Source of the DNA: an uncultured Porphyromonadaceae bacterium
GTDB taxonomy: Bacteria; Bacteroidota; Bacteroidia; Bacteroidales; Barnesiellaceae_A
Assembly: GCA_900542255.1 (NCBI GenBank)
Contig: UQMR01000039.1
Location: 1 to 21,547 of the forward strand
Length of the DNA: 21,547 nucleotides
Direction: 5' to 3'
Part shown: piece after piece, positions 1-8,267 of the stretch
How the letters are laid out: each line of letters starts with the position of its first letter
Position numbering within the stretch: position 1 is the stretch's first letter
Notes under the pieces: model-generated
What the model was told of the DNA's origin: nothing
Databases searched by the model: none
What the model saw: only the letters and a program-made list of their open reading frames with translations
Made by a program: the position numbers and the translations under genes

Positions 1-931
1 CATCGAGGGCCTTTACCTCTACGATGGCGCCGGTATAATAGTTCAAGCCGCGGGCAAGCGTGAGGTCTATGTCGAGTTGTGCGCGCAGCGGTTGTTTGTC
101 TATCTTGTCGAGGATATATTCGAGTTCCTCTATTCCTTTGCAGCCGACGGCAGAGTGTTGCAGCTCGTTGCGCAGTACTTGCAGCTTGCTGCGGTTGTCG
201 CCTTGGAGCGAGATGATGGGTTGCAGGCTGGCAATGGCCGTGTCGTCGAGCCCCTTTTCGCGCAGTTCGCCGTTTACGTTATCGAGGCCTATCTTGTCGA
301 GTTTGTCTATGGCTGTTGTGATGTCGATGATTTTCTCGGGCGCGCCTATGATTTCGGCAATGCCGCTCAATATTTTCCGGTTGTTGAGCTTGATGGCAAC
401 GCGGATTCCGAGGCGGGCGAATACATCGTCGATGATGTGCAGCAGCTCTACTTCATTGAGGAGCGAGTCGGAGCCTATAATATCGGCGTCGCATTGGAAA
501 AACTCGCGGTAGCGGCCTTTTTGGGGTCGGTCGGCACGCCATACGGGTTGTATCTGGTAGCGTTTGAAGGGGAATGTCAGTTCGTTGCGGTGCATTACCA
601 CATAACGGGCAAAGGGTACCGTCAGGTCATATCGCAAGCCTTTCTCGCAAATGCGGGCTGCCAGCCGTCCAGCATTTTTGTCTTGCCAGTCGCTCTCTTG
701 CGTGCCGGACATGAAGTCGCCCGAGTTCAATACTTTGAAAAGCAGTTTGTCGCCTTCTTCACCATATTTTCCCATCAACGTTTGCAACGTCTCCATGGCC
801 GGGGTTTCTATTTGACTGAAACCGTATAGGGCATATACTTGGCGTATGGTGTCGAATATATAGTTGCGCTTGGCCATCTCTTCGGGTGAGAAGTCGCGCA
901 TTCCTTTGGGTATGGATGGTTTCTGTGCCAT
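1..931 (-). CDS. hisS: Histidine--tRNA ligase, 5' part (3' end cut by window edge)
   Basis: Class II aminoacyl-tRNA synthetase that charges tRNA-His with histidine in the cytoplasm. The first ~310 residues are in the window and the gene runs off the left edge. The start is the ATG whose complement lies at 929-931 and gives [20 protein letters not shown], the usual Bacteroidetes HisS N-terminus. Class II motif 2 follows ([11 protein letters not shown], then [20 protein letters not shown]). The histidine-specific motif [10 protein letters not shown] is read in the last ~20 residues before the edge. The reading frame is open throughout. A TATCTTTG box sits 32 bp upstream of the start on the same strand, so the gene probably has its own promoter rather than depending on the peptidase gene upstream. 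Function is secure; only the C-terminal anticodon-binding domain is not visible. Confidence 0.96.
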   Translation of the reverse strand, partial: MAQKPSIPKGMRDFSPEEMAKRNYIFDTIRQVYALYGFSQIETPAMETLQTLMGKYGEEGDKLLFKVLNSGDFMSGTQESDWQDKNAGRLAARICEKGLRYDLTVPFARYVVMHRNELTFPFKRYQIQPVWRADRPQKGRYREFFQCDADIIGSDSLLNEVELLHIIDDVFARLGIRVAIKLNNRKILSGIAEIIGAPEKIIDITTAIDKLDKIGLDNVNGELREKGLDDTAIASLQPIISLQGDNRSKLQVLRNELQHSAVGCKGIEELEYILDKIDKQPLRAQLDIDLTLARGLNYYTGAIVEVKALD

Positions 932-962
932 GATATTGTGAGAGTCTGTTTTTTATGATGTG

Positions 963-970
963 CAAAGATA
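963..970 (-). promoter_or_regulatory. Bacteroidetes -7 box for hisS
   Basis: The minus strand reads TATCTTTG followed by CA, a perfect match to the Bacteroidetes -7 consensus TAnnTTTG. It predicts a transcript start near 958 and a leader of about 27 nt. No clear TTTG/TTG element is found 19-21 bp further upstream, so only the -7 half is supported. Confidence 0.6.
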
Positions 971-1038
971 ATATAAACGGGGGCAAAACGGAATGAAACT
1001 TCCGCTTTATTTCGTTACCTCTTCGCCTACATGCCTTG

Positions 1039-1074
1039 CGGGGGCACTCCTGTTGAGAAACAGGCTTGCCCCCG
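1039..1074. other. Strong two-part hairpin with GAGA loop downstream of the zinc peptidase gene
   Basis: The outer stem CGGGGGCA (1039-1046) pairs perfectly with TGCCCCCG (1067-1074). A CT/CT internal loop separates it from the inner stem CCTGTT/AACAGG (1049-1054 and 1059-1064), which is capped by GAGA, a GNRA-type tetraloop. It lies 40 nt beyond the stop of the minus-strand peptidase gene and before the hisS promoter. Neither strand has a T-run after it, so it is not a classic intrinsic terminator. A 3'-end stabiliser or non-canonical terminator is my inference. Confidence 0.5.
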
Positions 1075-1113
1075 GTAGTTGCACAAAATGAAAAAGTTTA
1101 ATAGAATCTGTTA

Positions 1114-1791
1114 TCAGTCTCTTCTTCCGCCCAGGAAGATGATGATGTAATATACCAATGTGGCAAGTGAGCTGAGGGCAGCTACTACATAGGTGTATGC
1201 AGCCCAGCGCAAGGCATCCTGTGCCATCGGTTGTGTCTCTGTCGTCGTGATTCCGGCATTATTGAGCCAAGCCAAAGCGCGGCGGCTTGCGTTTATTTCT
1301 ACCGGAAGTGTCACGAAGCTGAAAAGGGTGGTCAGTCCGAAAAGGATGATACCTACCAGCAATATTTGGGGAAAACTTTGTACCGTGAGTATGCCTATGA
1401 GCAGTATCCATTGCATCCAGCTCGATGCGAAACTTACGGCGGGGACCAGTGCCGAACGCATGCGCAGCGGCGCATAGGCCTGAGCGTGTTGCAGGGCGTG
1501 CCCGGTTTCGTGGGCGGCAACGGCTGCTGCGGCTATGCTGTTGCTGTTATATACGGCACTGCTTAAATTGATAGTGTGATTGGCGGGGTTGTAATGGTCG
1601 GTGAGCGTACCGTCTATTTGTGTGACGGTTACGTTTGTTATTCCGTTTTCATGGAGCATACGCAGGGCGATGTCTTTTCCTGTAAGTCCGTAGGGAAGAG
1701 GGACCTTGGAATATTTTTCAAATCGGCTCTGCAAGCTTTTCTGTATAGCGAAGCTGATGAGAGCAAAGACTATAAAAATAATGTATATCAT
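1114..1791 (-). CDS. YugP-type membrane zinc metallopeptidase (Zn_peptidase_2 family)
   Basis: A 225-residue integral membrane protein resembling the YugP/DUF-type neutral zinc metallopeptidases. Residues 2-18 form an N-terminal membrane segment. The zinc-binding motif HETGH is at residues 94-98, preceded by a run of alanines. Hydrophobic helices follow at about 127-161 and 198-220. The conserved segment PVEINASRRAL (163-173) carries a glutamate (E165) that probably completes the zinc site, as in other members. Length and order fit the family (about 220-230 residues). The substrate is unknown for the family; a role in membrane protein turnover is only inferred. A TACCTTTG box about 80 bp upstream suggests an independent promoter. 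No operon partner is evident, and the next gene, hisS, is 182 bp downstream. Confidence 0.88.
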   Translation of the reverse strand: MIYIIFIVFALISFAIQKSLQSRFEKYSKVPLPYGLTGKDIALRMLHENGITNVTVTQIDGTLTDHYNPANHTINLSSAVYNSNSIAAAAVAAHETGHALQHAQAYAPLRMRSALVPAVSFASSWMQWILLIGILTVQSFPQILLVGIILFGLTTLFSFVTLPVEINASRRALAWLNNAGITTTETQPMAQDALRWAAYTYVVAALSSLATLVYYIIIFLGGRRD

Positions 1792-1869
1792 ATCCGTTTC
1801 AATTTATATAGAAAGTTTTGCCACGGTTTTTATGGATTGTTGCGTTGCATCTCTTTCTTTGTTTGCTCA

Positions 1870-1877
1870 CAAAGGTA
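1870..1877 (-). promoter_or_regulatory. Bacteroidetes -7 box for the zinc peptidase gene
   Basis: The minus strand reads TACCTTTG followed by TG, matching TAnnTTTG. It predicts a start near 1865 and a leader of about 75 nt. A TTG at 1893-1895 (complement) is only 15 bp upstream, too close for the usual 19-21 bp spacing, so the -33 element is unsupported. Confidence 0.5.
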
Positions 1878-1953
1878 TCATTATAGCGGATACAAGATGG
1901 TTAACGCGCGCATAAATTATGTTAATATGGTTAATTCTGTCTGGGCGCGATGC

Positions 1954-3681
1954 TCAGAGACCTCTCAAATAGTTTTCGAGAGACATTCCCGATGTGAGTT
2001 TCAGTTTCTTACGGATGCGATACCGCGATGTATTTACTGTTTCGGGCTGGATAGACAACATCTGAGCTATCTCTTTTGCGCTCATGCCTATTCTGATGTA
2101 GGCGCATAGCCTCAGTTCGGTTTCCGACAAGTTAGGATGCTTTTCTTTGAGAGTGACAAAAAAGTCGGGATGCACTTTCTCGAAGTGCAGTTTGAAGTAT
2201 TGCCACTCGTCATCGGCGAGGATTTGCGATTTGATGTGTTTTTTCAGCTGTTGCCCGTTATTCCCGTCTATGGCGCCTTTGCTTTCGAGGGTCTCTACGT
2301 ATTGCGACAACTCATTGAGCATGGCGTTCTTTTTGGCGATAATGAGTGTGTTCGATGTGAGCTCGCGGTTTTTCGAATCGAGCTCCAACAGATATTGTTT
2401 GTTGAGCAGTGTTAATTCCCTGTTTTCGGCCTCTTTCAGTTTTTTTTCGATGGCTATGCGCCGTTTCGAAAGCCACAGTATATAGAATATGAGGCAAGAT
2501 AGTATGACAACAGATATGACCGATATCCAGGTGATGCGTTTCTGATACAAGGTCGTTTCGTGGGCTTGTTTCAGGTCTGATTCGTATTTTTCTATGACGG
2601 CTTTACTCTCCAATTTGCTTAGTTCTATGATTTTTTCTTGGTTGAGCAGCGAGTCTTCATAGGTATTTGCCAATGTAGTGTAGTAGTATGCACTGTCGAT
2701 GTTGTTCAGTGTAAAGTGTGTCTCGGACAATTGTTTGAGTATGGGGACAATCTGGTAGACGTTGTTGTTGCTGAAAGCCGAGTCGAGAGCCCTTCTGAAA
2801 TAAAACAGGGCGCTGTCGGGCTGGTTGTTTGAGAAAGCGTTGATACCCAGGGTCTGCAATGTGAGGGCGATAAGGGGGGTGTAATTGAGTCTTTCGGCCA
2901 GTTGGAAAGCCTTCTGCGGGCTTCCTTTCTCGGTTTTGTCCGATACGGAGTATAGCGATACGAGCACATTCACCAGGTAGTTCGTGTCTTGTTGCACGAT
3001 GGGATTCTGTTCCAGCTCTTTGAGTATGCGCAGGGCCTCTTCCTTTTCGCCGAGCATATACATGGTGTTGCTTATGTTTATCTTATTTTTGGTCATGCAG
3101 TTGTAGCAGCCGATTCCTTCAAAGAGGTCGTTGCCTTTGCGGTAGTATTTCAGAGCCTCGTCGCTCTCGCCCAACTCTTGCAATATGCTTCCTATGGCGA
3201 CCGAAACCTTGGCGGCATCGAAGTCGGCGTTTCGCTGCGTGAAGAATGCCTCTTGCTGCTTGTATATCCGGTAGGCATCGGCCCATTCGCCGTTGTTTCT
3301 TTTGATGTCGCCCTCCAAGAAACGAAATCGGGCGAAGTCGTATGGGTATTGGGCCGAATCGATGCAGGCAAATGCCAGCCTTAACAGTGAGTCGGGTGTG
3401 TGGGTGTCGGTTTTTATCTGCACCCATGCATCCCAATAGAGCGCGCGTGCCTTCATGGCTTTGTTTTGCGGATGGCGACGGCTCATGTTGTAGAGACTCT
3501 CTATTTGGGGAAGAATGCTTTTGCGGGGGAAGTCGTAGTATACGGCCTCTTCGCAGATATATGAGGCCGAGTCGAATGCGGCGTCTATATGGTGCCAATG
3601 GTAGGGTATCTTGTTGGCATGAGCCGAAAACGCGAGTAGCAGAAATATGACGGACAAGAATGTGGCAAGTGCATTTTTCAT
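1954..3681 (-). CDS. Membrane-spanning TPR protein with C-terminal LuxR-type DNA-binding domain
   Basis: A 575-residue probable one-component transcriptional regulator. Residues 1-22 are a signal peptide ending AFSAHA. Residues ~25-350 are a helical array of TPR-like repeats, for example the stretch around 151-190 (LGESDEALKYYRKGN) and the one around 272-303. One transmembrane helix lies at ~384-404 (ISVISVVILSCLIFYILWL). A charged coiled coil covers ~405-470. A GerE/LuxR-like helix-turn-helix is at ~518-572, with core MSAKEIAQMLSIQPETVNTS. The inferred topology puts the TPRs in the periplasm and the HTH in the cytoplasm, so DNA would be bound at the membrane. No kinase or receiver domain is present. 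Such TPR-HTH proteins are known in Bacteroidetes, but their ligands are mostly unknown. The gene is divergent from the large T9SS protein, a possible target. The start is fixed by the signal peptide; an in-frame stop lies seven codons upstream. Confidence 0.85.
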   Translation of the reverse strand: MKNALATFLSVIFLLLAFSAHANKIPYHWHHIDAAFDSASYICEEAVYYDFPRKSILPQIESLYNMSRRHPQNKAMKARALYWDAWVQIKTDTHTPDSLLRLAFACIDSAQYPYDFARFRFLEGDIKRNNGEWADAYRIYKQQEAFFTQRNADFDAAKVSVAIGSILQELGESDEALKYYRKGNDLFEGIGCYNCMTKNKINISNTMYMLGEKEEALRILKELEQNPIVQQDTNYLVNVLVSLYSVSDKTEKGSPQKAFQLAERLNYTPLIALTLQTLGINAFSNNQPDSALFYFRRALDSAFSNNNVYQIVPILKQLSETHFTLNNIDSAYYYTTLANTYEDSLLNQEKIIELSKLESKAVIEKYESDLKQAHETTLYQKRITWISVISVVILSCLIFYILWLSKRRIAIEKKLKEAENRELTLLNKQYLLELDSKNRELTSNTLIIAKKNAMLNELSQYVETLESKGAIDGNNGQQLKKHIKSQILADDEWQYFKLHFEKVHPDFFVTLKEKHPNLSETELRLCAYIRIGMSAKEIAQMLSIQPETVNTSRYRIRKKLKLTSGMSLENYLRGL

Positions 3682-3685
3682 ACGA

Positions 3686-3693
3686 CAAAGGTA
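3686..3693 (-). promoter_or_regulatory. -7 box immediately upstream of the TPR-HTH regulator start
   Basis: The minus strand reads TACCTTTG, matching TAnnTTTG. The box ends only 4 bp before the ATG (3681), so a transcript starting at the usual distance would begin at or next to the start codon. Either the mRNA is leaderless or the box is not used. No TTTG/TTG is seen at the -33 spacing. Confidence 0.4.
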
Positions 3694-3797
3694 ATAATTT
3701 TATCCTTGTACATTATTTGTCTATGATGTTTTGTCTGATTATATGGGATATATATCATAATATTGCAGTCACTACATAAAACAATCACTAAAAAAAT

Positions 3798-6700
3798 ATG
3801 CTTATGAAGAAATTATTATTCATTGTAATGGTTGTTTGTCTTGTTCCTGCTTCGTGGGGACAGTATGTGGCTTTCGACCAGTTGACACAGAAAGGGCATT
3901 CTGTAAAGAGAGAGCAAGTGACCGGATATGCTCCCGGAACTTATGAAATGATGAAGAATAGCCTTTTGCAAAGTGCAAAATATGTTCGTCTTAACGAGCG
4001 TCGACAAGTTCCTTCGGATATGGCTGAAGTAATTCTCGAAGCGCACAATGTGTTTGGAACTTCTACCGTTGGTTTTCAAATGTTGCTTGATGCCGATCAC
4101 TCGGCATACAATTATCTGTTTTTCGAAGGTTCTTATGTTTATTTCGGTACGTATGACGATTTTGAATATAAGATTCCCGAGAATGCCGACCCCTCGCCAA
4201 ATTCGACCAATATCGTAGGCGACGGAGAGGTTTCCATTTTGATACCGGCCGGTGTCTATGATTATATGATAGTGTCGCCCGATGTAGATGCCGGTACCCT
4301 TGTTTTTTCTCATGGAGACTATGCAATGTATGACGACTTTGAATTCCAAGGTGGATGTACCTATCGCTTCCAAGTAGTGTATAGAGATGGAGAGCTGGGA
4401 TATTACGATTATGTCGATTTATATTGCAATGTAGATGCCGCTCTTACTTCGATCGAATTGCCTCCTAATGGATTGGATATGACGAGCGCCGAGGATATTG
4501 CCGTAGTAGTGGTAAATAATGGTATGTCTGAAATCTCGGGGTTTGACCTTTCATATCAGGTAAATGATGGTGAGATTGTTACTGAGACATGTACCGAAAC
4601 TGTCGCACCCGGAGCCTCCTTGCGTTATGTTTTCAATACGAAGGCCGATTTCTCAGTAGAGACATTGTATAATGTAACTGCATGGGTGACACTCGAAGGC
4701 GATATGTTGCCTCAAAATGATACCATAGTAGGTCTATGCAAGCATATTGGTGTAACACAGCTGCCATATAGCTATGACTTTTCTGCTCGAGGACCCGAAA
4801 ATTTTGAGTTTGATTGGAGTGCGGAAGATGGCGATGGCGATGGCAATAAGTGGACATATACCGAATGGGTGGCCGGTTCTGATGGCATGATGGGAGTAGC
4901 TGGTTGCAGTGGATCGCTACTCGCTACGAATAATGATAATCTTATATCCGTCCCGTTGTATTTCAATGCAGGAGACAATAATCTGACGTTTGAGACAAGA
5001 TGCGTAAATGGCAACAATACAGAGTTGTTGGATGTGCGTTATGGTTCTACAACCAATGTGTCTGAAATGGAGGTTATTGGTGATTATGCTGTCTCCAATA
5101 CAGATTGGCGAATGCAAGTTATCAATTTCTCGGTTGCCGAGGCTGGCGTTTATTATGTGGCATTCCATGCGAAATCGGTCAAAGGCATGAATGTGTTTAT
5201 AGATAATGTCAATATCAATGCCGGGTATTATGAAATTGCGCCGAAATTAGAGGTCGAGAAAGTGGTTTTGCCTTATTCTAATTGCGATTTGTCAGACCAA
5301 AGCCGTATAGGGGCAGTTATCGTTAACAAAGGTACCGGGGCTTCATCGAATTTCACCCTCACATATACGATAAATGGCGATATAGTAGAGTCTCAGAATT
5401 TTACCGAGGAAATTGCGCCGTTTGAGTCTGCAACTGTTTATTTCGATGCCACAGCCGATTTTTCCGAAGTGGGCGAATATGAGGTATTGGTAGAGGTGAC
5501 GACGGGAACAGAGGTAGAACACGCTAATTATGCTGTGGTAAATAACTACGCACCAGAGACCTCTTTGCCTGTGACGACATTCTTCTACTCCGGTGTTAAT
5601 TATGATGAATACTGGACGGAGATGACACCGGGCACATGGATATTGGATACTTTCATGGGTAACTTCTCTACTTCTGTTTCTGGCGTGGAAAACGGCCTGT
5701 TATCACACTGTTTCGCACTGTCGCATCCTCTGAGAGTCAATTTGGTTTATGGTAATTCGAGCTTTGGAGAAGCATCGAGTTTCTATGTCGCTTTCGGAAA
5801 GGCCGGAGCCGATGTGTCGACTTATGAAGTGGTTTATGAAGACTTGGCTGTTCCGAATTCGAATCAAGTGGAGTTTACAGTGCCGATAGAAGAGCCCGGC
5901 AATTATAGTATCATGATTGTTGTGACAACACCACAAGATGCAAGGGCAAACTTCTTGCTGTATCAATGTACTTTATCGGAGGTGCTTGATCGGGACTTGA
6001 AGTTGAGCAGTATCGATGCCCCCGCTTCATTGTACACCCCGAGTGACCAATTACAAGGAGAGGGTGTGTTCTATGCCGAAGTTGTCAATCGCGGTACACA
6101 AGATATGACCGGTGTGAAGGCTATGTTATATAATGGAGAGACGCTGTTGGGTACAACAGAAGAGGGCGTGAATGTTGCCGTTTCTGATACGGTAATGGTA
6201 CCTGTTAAGATTGCCATGCCTTCTGCCGCCATCGGTGAGACGTTGAATCTCTCCATGAAGGTGCAAAGTGATGAGCCAGACCAATATGAAGAGGATAACT
6301 TCGTGAATCTGCAAGCGATTAATGTAACCGATACGGTGAGAGCAACAGAGAATATAACCGATTTTACGACAGGTACAGGTAATTGGGGCGCTACACTCTT
6401 TGTCGGAAATGTATATAATTTAGCAGTTGCCGATACGCTGACTTCGGTTTCTGTCGGGTTGGCAGGAGGAGATTCTTCGGTAGAGCTCAATCGTATAGGT
6501 ATTGCTATCTATAAAGTTGAAGCCGATGGTAAAACTCTGGGTATGCAGTTGTATAGCAAGACCATGAATCGTGGTTTGGGTGGCGGCTTTACCAATATAG
6601 AGTTCGACCCCATGATACTCCAACCCGGTAAATATTTCTTCGAGGTACAACAACTTGAAACGTCAAACATGGGATTGTGTGTCGATGCAGAATCACCGGA

Positions 6701-7976
6701 TAACTACTGTTATGAAAATGTCAATGGCGTTTTGGTCCTTACCACGGGTGTAACATTGGCCATACGCGCCAACTTTGCCCACGGCGCTGCCGTATATGCT
6801 GTCGATGCAGCAGTAGATGAGTGGATTGCTCCGGAGAGAAAGGAAATGCTCTATTCTTCCGATGAGACCATTTCGGTTCGTGTAAGGAATAGAGGTGTGG
6901 ACAAAGCCGATTTCCCCGTTGTATGCAATGTAAACGGTACGGAATATAAACAAGAACTCTCTTTGTTGCCGAATGAAAATGTTGAGGTGAAATTCGAACA
7001 TATTGATTTGTCGGAAGTGGGCAGTTATGTCGTAGAGGTAAAGACCATGTTGGATGGTGATGAAAATCCCGGTAACGATAGGCTGACCGAGACGTTGGTT
7101 TCGTTGGAGGAGGCCAATCCGTATGTGATGGATTTTGAGTCGTGTTACGATTTCGATGCGGCCGGCGATACGTTCAATCCTCGTTGGTGGACCGTAGATA
7201 GGCTCCAACATGCGACAGACTTCTTCTGGGAATATAGTTATCCGCATAAAGGAGAATCGGCAGGATTTATAGCATTCAATCCCGCGGCGACAGTACCTTC
7301 GATGGTAGATAATGGTTTTGAGGGTTTCTATCCTCATTCGGGTGAGCGCTTCGGTGCAGCATTTGCATTGGCTTGGGGCGAGCATGGCTATACCGCGAGC
7401 GATACATGGTTAATATCGCCCCAATTGCAGTTGAGCACCAATTCGACTCTCGAACTGTATGTGAAAACCCGCATATTGGAATTCATCGATGCGAAATTGG
7501 AACAATACCGTTTGTTGATTTCAGATACCGACGATAATTTCGACAGCTTTGTGGTGTTAGGAGACGACGTACGTGAAGCACCCGTAGACTGGACGAAGGT
7601 GGTAGTAGACCTGAGTGCTTATGACAACAAGCCAGTGTATGTGGCGATACAGTATATTGGCGAGTATCTTAACAATGTGGCGCTGATGGTAGATGATATA
7701 CAGATAACAGGTGACGGAATAGGCGGTGTAGATGGCTTGCCGACAGATGGCGATGTGGCCGTTTACTACATGCCGTCAGAGCGGATATTGGCAATAGAGG
7801 CCGCATCTGAGATTTCTCGTATAGAAGTCTACAACATACAGGGACAACAAGTCTACTTGGCTGCTAATGTCGGGAAGTGTACCTATCGTGTACCTCTCTC
7901 GGGCTTGACCCGTGGCGTTTATGTAGCACGTGTAACGACGCCTGTCGGAACTGTTGTAAAGAAATTTGTGCTATAA
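3798..7976 (+). CDS. T9SS-exported multidomain surface protein with gingipain/HagA-like adhesin modules
   Basis: A 1392-residue extracellular protein. It has a signal peptide (1-21, cleavage before QYVAF). Residues ~75-207 resemble the DUF2436 module of Porphyromonas gingivalis gingipains and HagA: LLDADH (96-101), FEYKIPENADP (122-132), IPAGVYDY (149-156) and YDDFEF (178-183). Four CARDB-like Ig modules follow the pattern of repeated phrases such as VNNG and VNRG, at ~214-312, 483-590, 732-845 and 1000-1105. Cleaved-adhesin or choice-of-anchor-J-like jelly rolls are at ~325-476, with an acidic EDGDGDGN stretch, and at ~1108-1306, with the typical DTWLISPQL and MVDDIQITG ends. The last ~80 residues are a type A T9SS sorting domain ending GTVVKKFVL. 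No peptidase catalytic domain is seen, so an adhesin or surface-binding role is inferred. A second ATG at 3804 gives a cleaner MKKLL start. A strong terminator follows. Confidence 0.88.
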   Translation: MLMKKLLFIVMVVCLVPASWGQYVAFDQLTQKGHSVKREQVTGYAPGTYEMMKNSLLQSAKYVRLNERRQVPSDMAEVILEAHNVFGTSTVGFQMLLDADHSAYNYLFFEGSYVYFGTYDDFEYKIPENADPSPNSTNIVGDGEVSILIPAGVYDYMIVSPDVDAGTLVFSHGDYAMYDDFEFQGGCTYRFQVVYRDGELGYYDYVDLYCNVDAALTSIELPPNGLDMTSAEDIAVVVVNNGMSEISGFDLSYQVNDGEIVTETCTETVAPGASLRYVFNTKADFSVETLYNVTAWVTLEGDMLPQNDTIVGLCKHIGVTQLPYSYDFSARGPENFEFDWSAEDGDGDGNKWTYTEWVAGSDGMMGVAGCSGSLLATNNDNLISVPLYFNAGDNNLTFETRCVNGNNTELLDVRYGSTTNVSEMEVIGDYAVSNTDWRMQVINFSVAEAGVYYVAFHAKSVKGMNVFIDNVNINAGYYEIAPKLEVEKVVLPYSNCDLSDQSRIGAVIVNKGTGASSNFTLTYTINGDIVESQNFTEEIAPFESATVYFDATADFSEVGEYEVLVEVTTGTEVEHANYAVVNNYAPETSLPVTTFFYSGVNYDEYWTEMTPGTWILDTFMGNFSTSVSGVENGLLSHCFALSHPLRVNLVYGNSSFGEASSFYVAFGKAGADVSTYEVVYEDLAVPNSNQVEFTVPIEEPGNYSIMIVVTTPQDARANFLLYQCTLSEVLDRDLKLSSIDAPASLYTPSDQLQGEGVFYAEVVNRGTQDMTGVKAMLYNGETLLGTTEEGVNVAVSDTVMVPVKIAMPSAAIGETLNLSMKVQSDEPDQYEEDNFVNLQAINVTDTVRATENITDFTTGTGNWGATLFVGNVYNLAVADTLTSVSVGLAGGDSSVELNRIGIAIYKVEADGKTLGMQLYSKTMNRGLGGGFTNIEFDPMILQPGKYFFEVQQLETSNMGLCVDAESPDNYCYENVNGVLVLTTGVTLAIRANFAHGAAVYAVDAAVDEWIAPERKEMLYSSDETISVRVRNRGVDKADFPVVCNVNGTEYKQELSLLPNENVEVKFEHIDLSEVGSYVVEVKTMLDGDENPGNDRLTETLVSLEEANPYVMDFESCYDFDAAGDTFNPRWWTVDRLQHATDFFWEYSYPHKGESAGFIAFNPAATVPSMVDNGFEGFYPHSGERFGAAFALAWGEHGYTASDTWLISPQLQLSTNSTLELYVKTRILEFIDAKLEQYRLLISDTDDNFDSFVVLGDDVREAPVDWTKVVVDLSAYDNKPVYVAIQYIGEYLNNVALMVDDIQITGDGIGGVDGLPTDGDVAVYYMPSERILAIEAASEISRIEVYNIQGQQVYLAANVGKCTYRVPLSGLTRGVYVARVTTPVGTVVKKFVL

Positions 7977-8010
7977 TATAGATAATAGTGTGATCATGTA
8001 ATGTGATGAT

Positions 8011-8050
8011 GGGGCTAAAAAGTCGTGATGACTTTTTGGCCCCCTTTTTT
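8011..8050 (+). terminator. Rho-independent terminator of the surface-protein gene
   Basis: A 14-bp stem pairs GGGGCTAAAAAGTC (8011-8024) with GACTTTTTGGCCCC (8030-8043), with a single G-U type mismatch. The loop is GTGAT and a run of six T follows at 8045-8050. It lies 35 bp after the stop codon of the T9SS protein. Confidence 0.92.
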
Positions 8051-8201
8051 GCTGTATGCTGCGAAGAGCCGGTTGCCGGAATGCCGGGCCAGATTATTTT
8101 TTATCATGGCAGAGACCGCGCGCGGATTATATCTCGGTGCCGTTTCTGCCGTTTTATTATGTTATACCCTCTCGCCGGCCTGAAAGGGTATGAAAATGCG
8201 T

Positions 8202-8231
8202 AGCGGCCGCACCCCTCGGGGTGCGGCCGCT
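8202..8231. terminator. GC-rich perfect palindrome between convergent genes, probable terminator for the prenyl synthase
   Basis: AGCGGCCGCACCCC (8202-8215) pairs perfectly with GGGGTGCGGCCGCT (8218-8231) around a 2-nt centre, a very stable hairpin. It lies 37 nt past the stop of the minus-strand prenyl synthase, where it is followed by ACGCATTTTC, only four T. A second small inverted repeat (ATACCCT 8164-8170 with AGGGTAT 8185-8191) lies just beyond. A terminator for the minus strand is the simplest reading. The rest of 8051-8201 shows no credible gene. Confidence 0.6.
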
Positions 8232-8267
8232 TGCTATGTGAGGAAATCGATTTATCGAAGGTATCGG

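Noticed and set aside
77..829. 250-codon open frame on the plus strand
   Set aside because: Antisense shadow of hisS, whose minus-strand frame carries the class II synthetase motifs.
1904..1935. Repeated ATGGTTAA sequence near 1907 and 1927
   Set aside because: An 8-bp AT-rich direct repeat in a short gap, easily due to chance; no associated gene feature.
3119..3688. 189-codon minus-strand frame overlapping the regulator
   Set aside because: Out-of-frame shadow of the TPR-HTH gene, Arg/Pro-rich and without domains.
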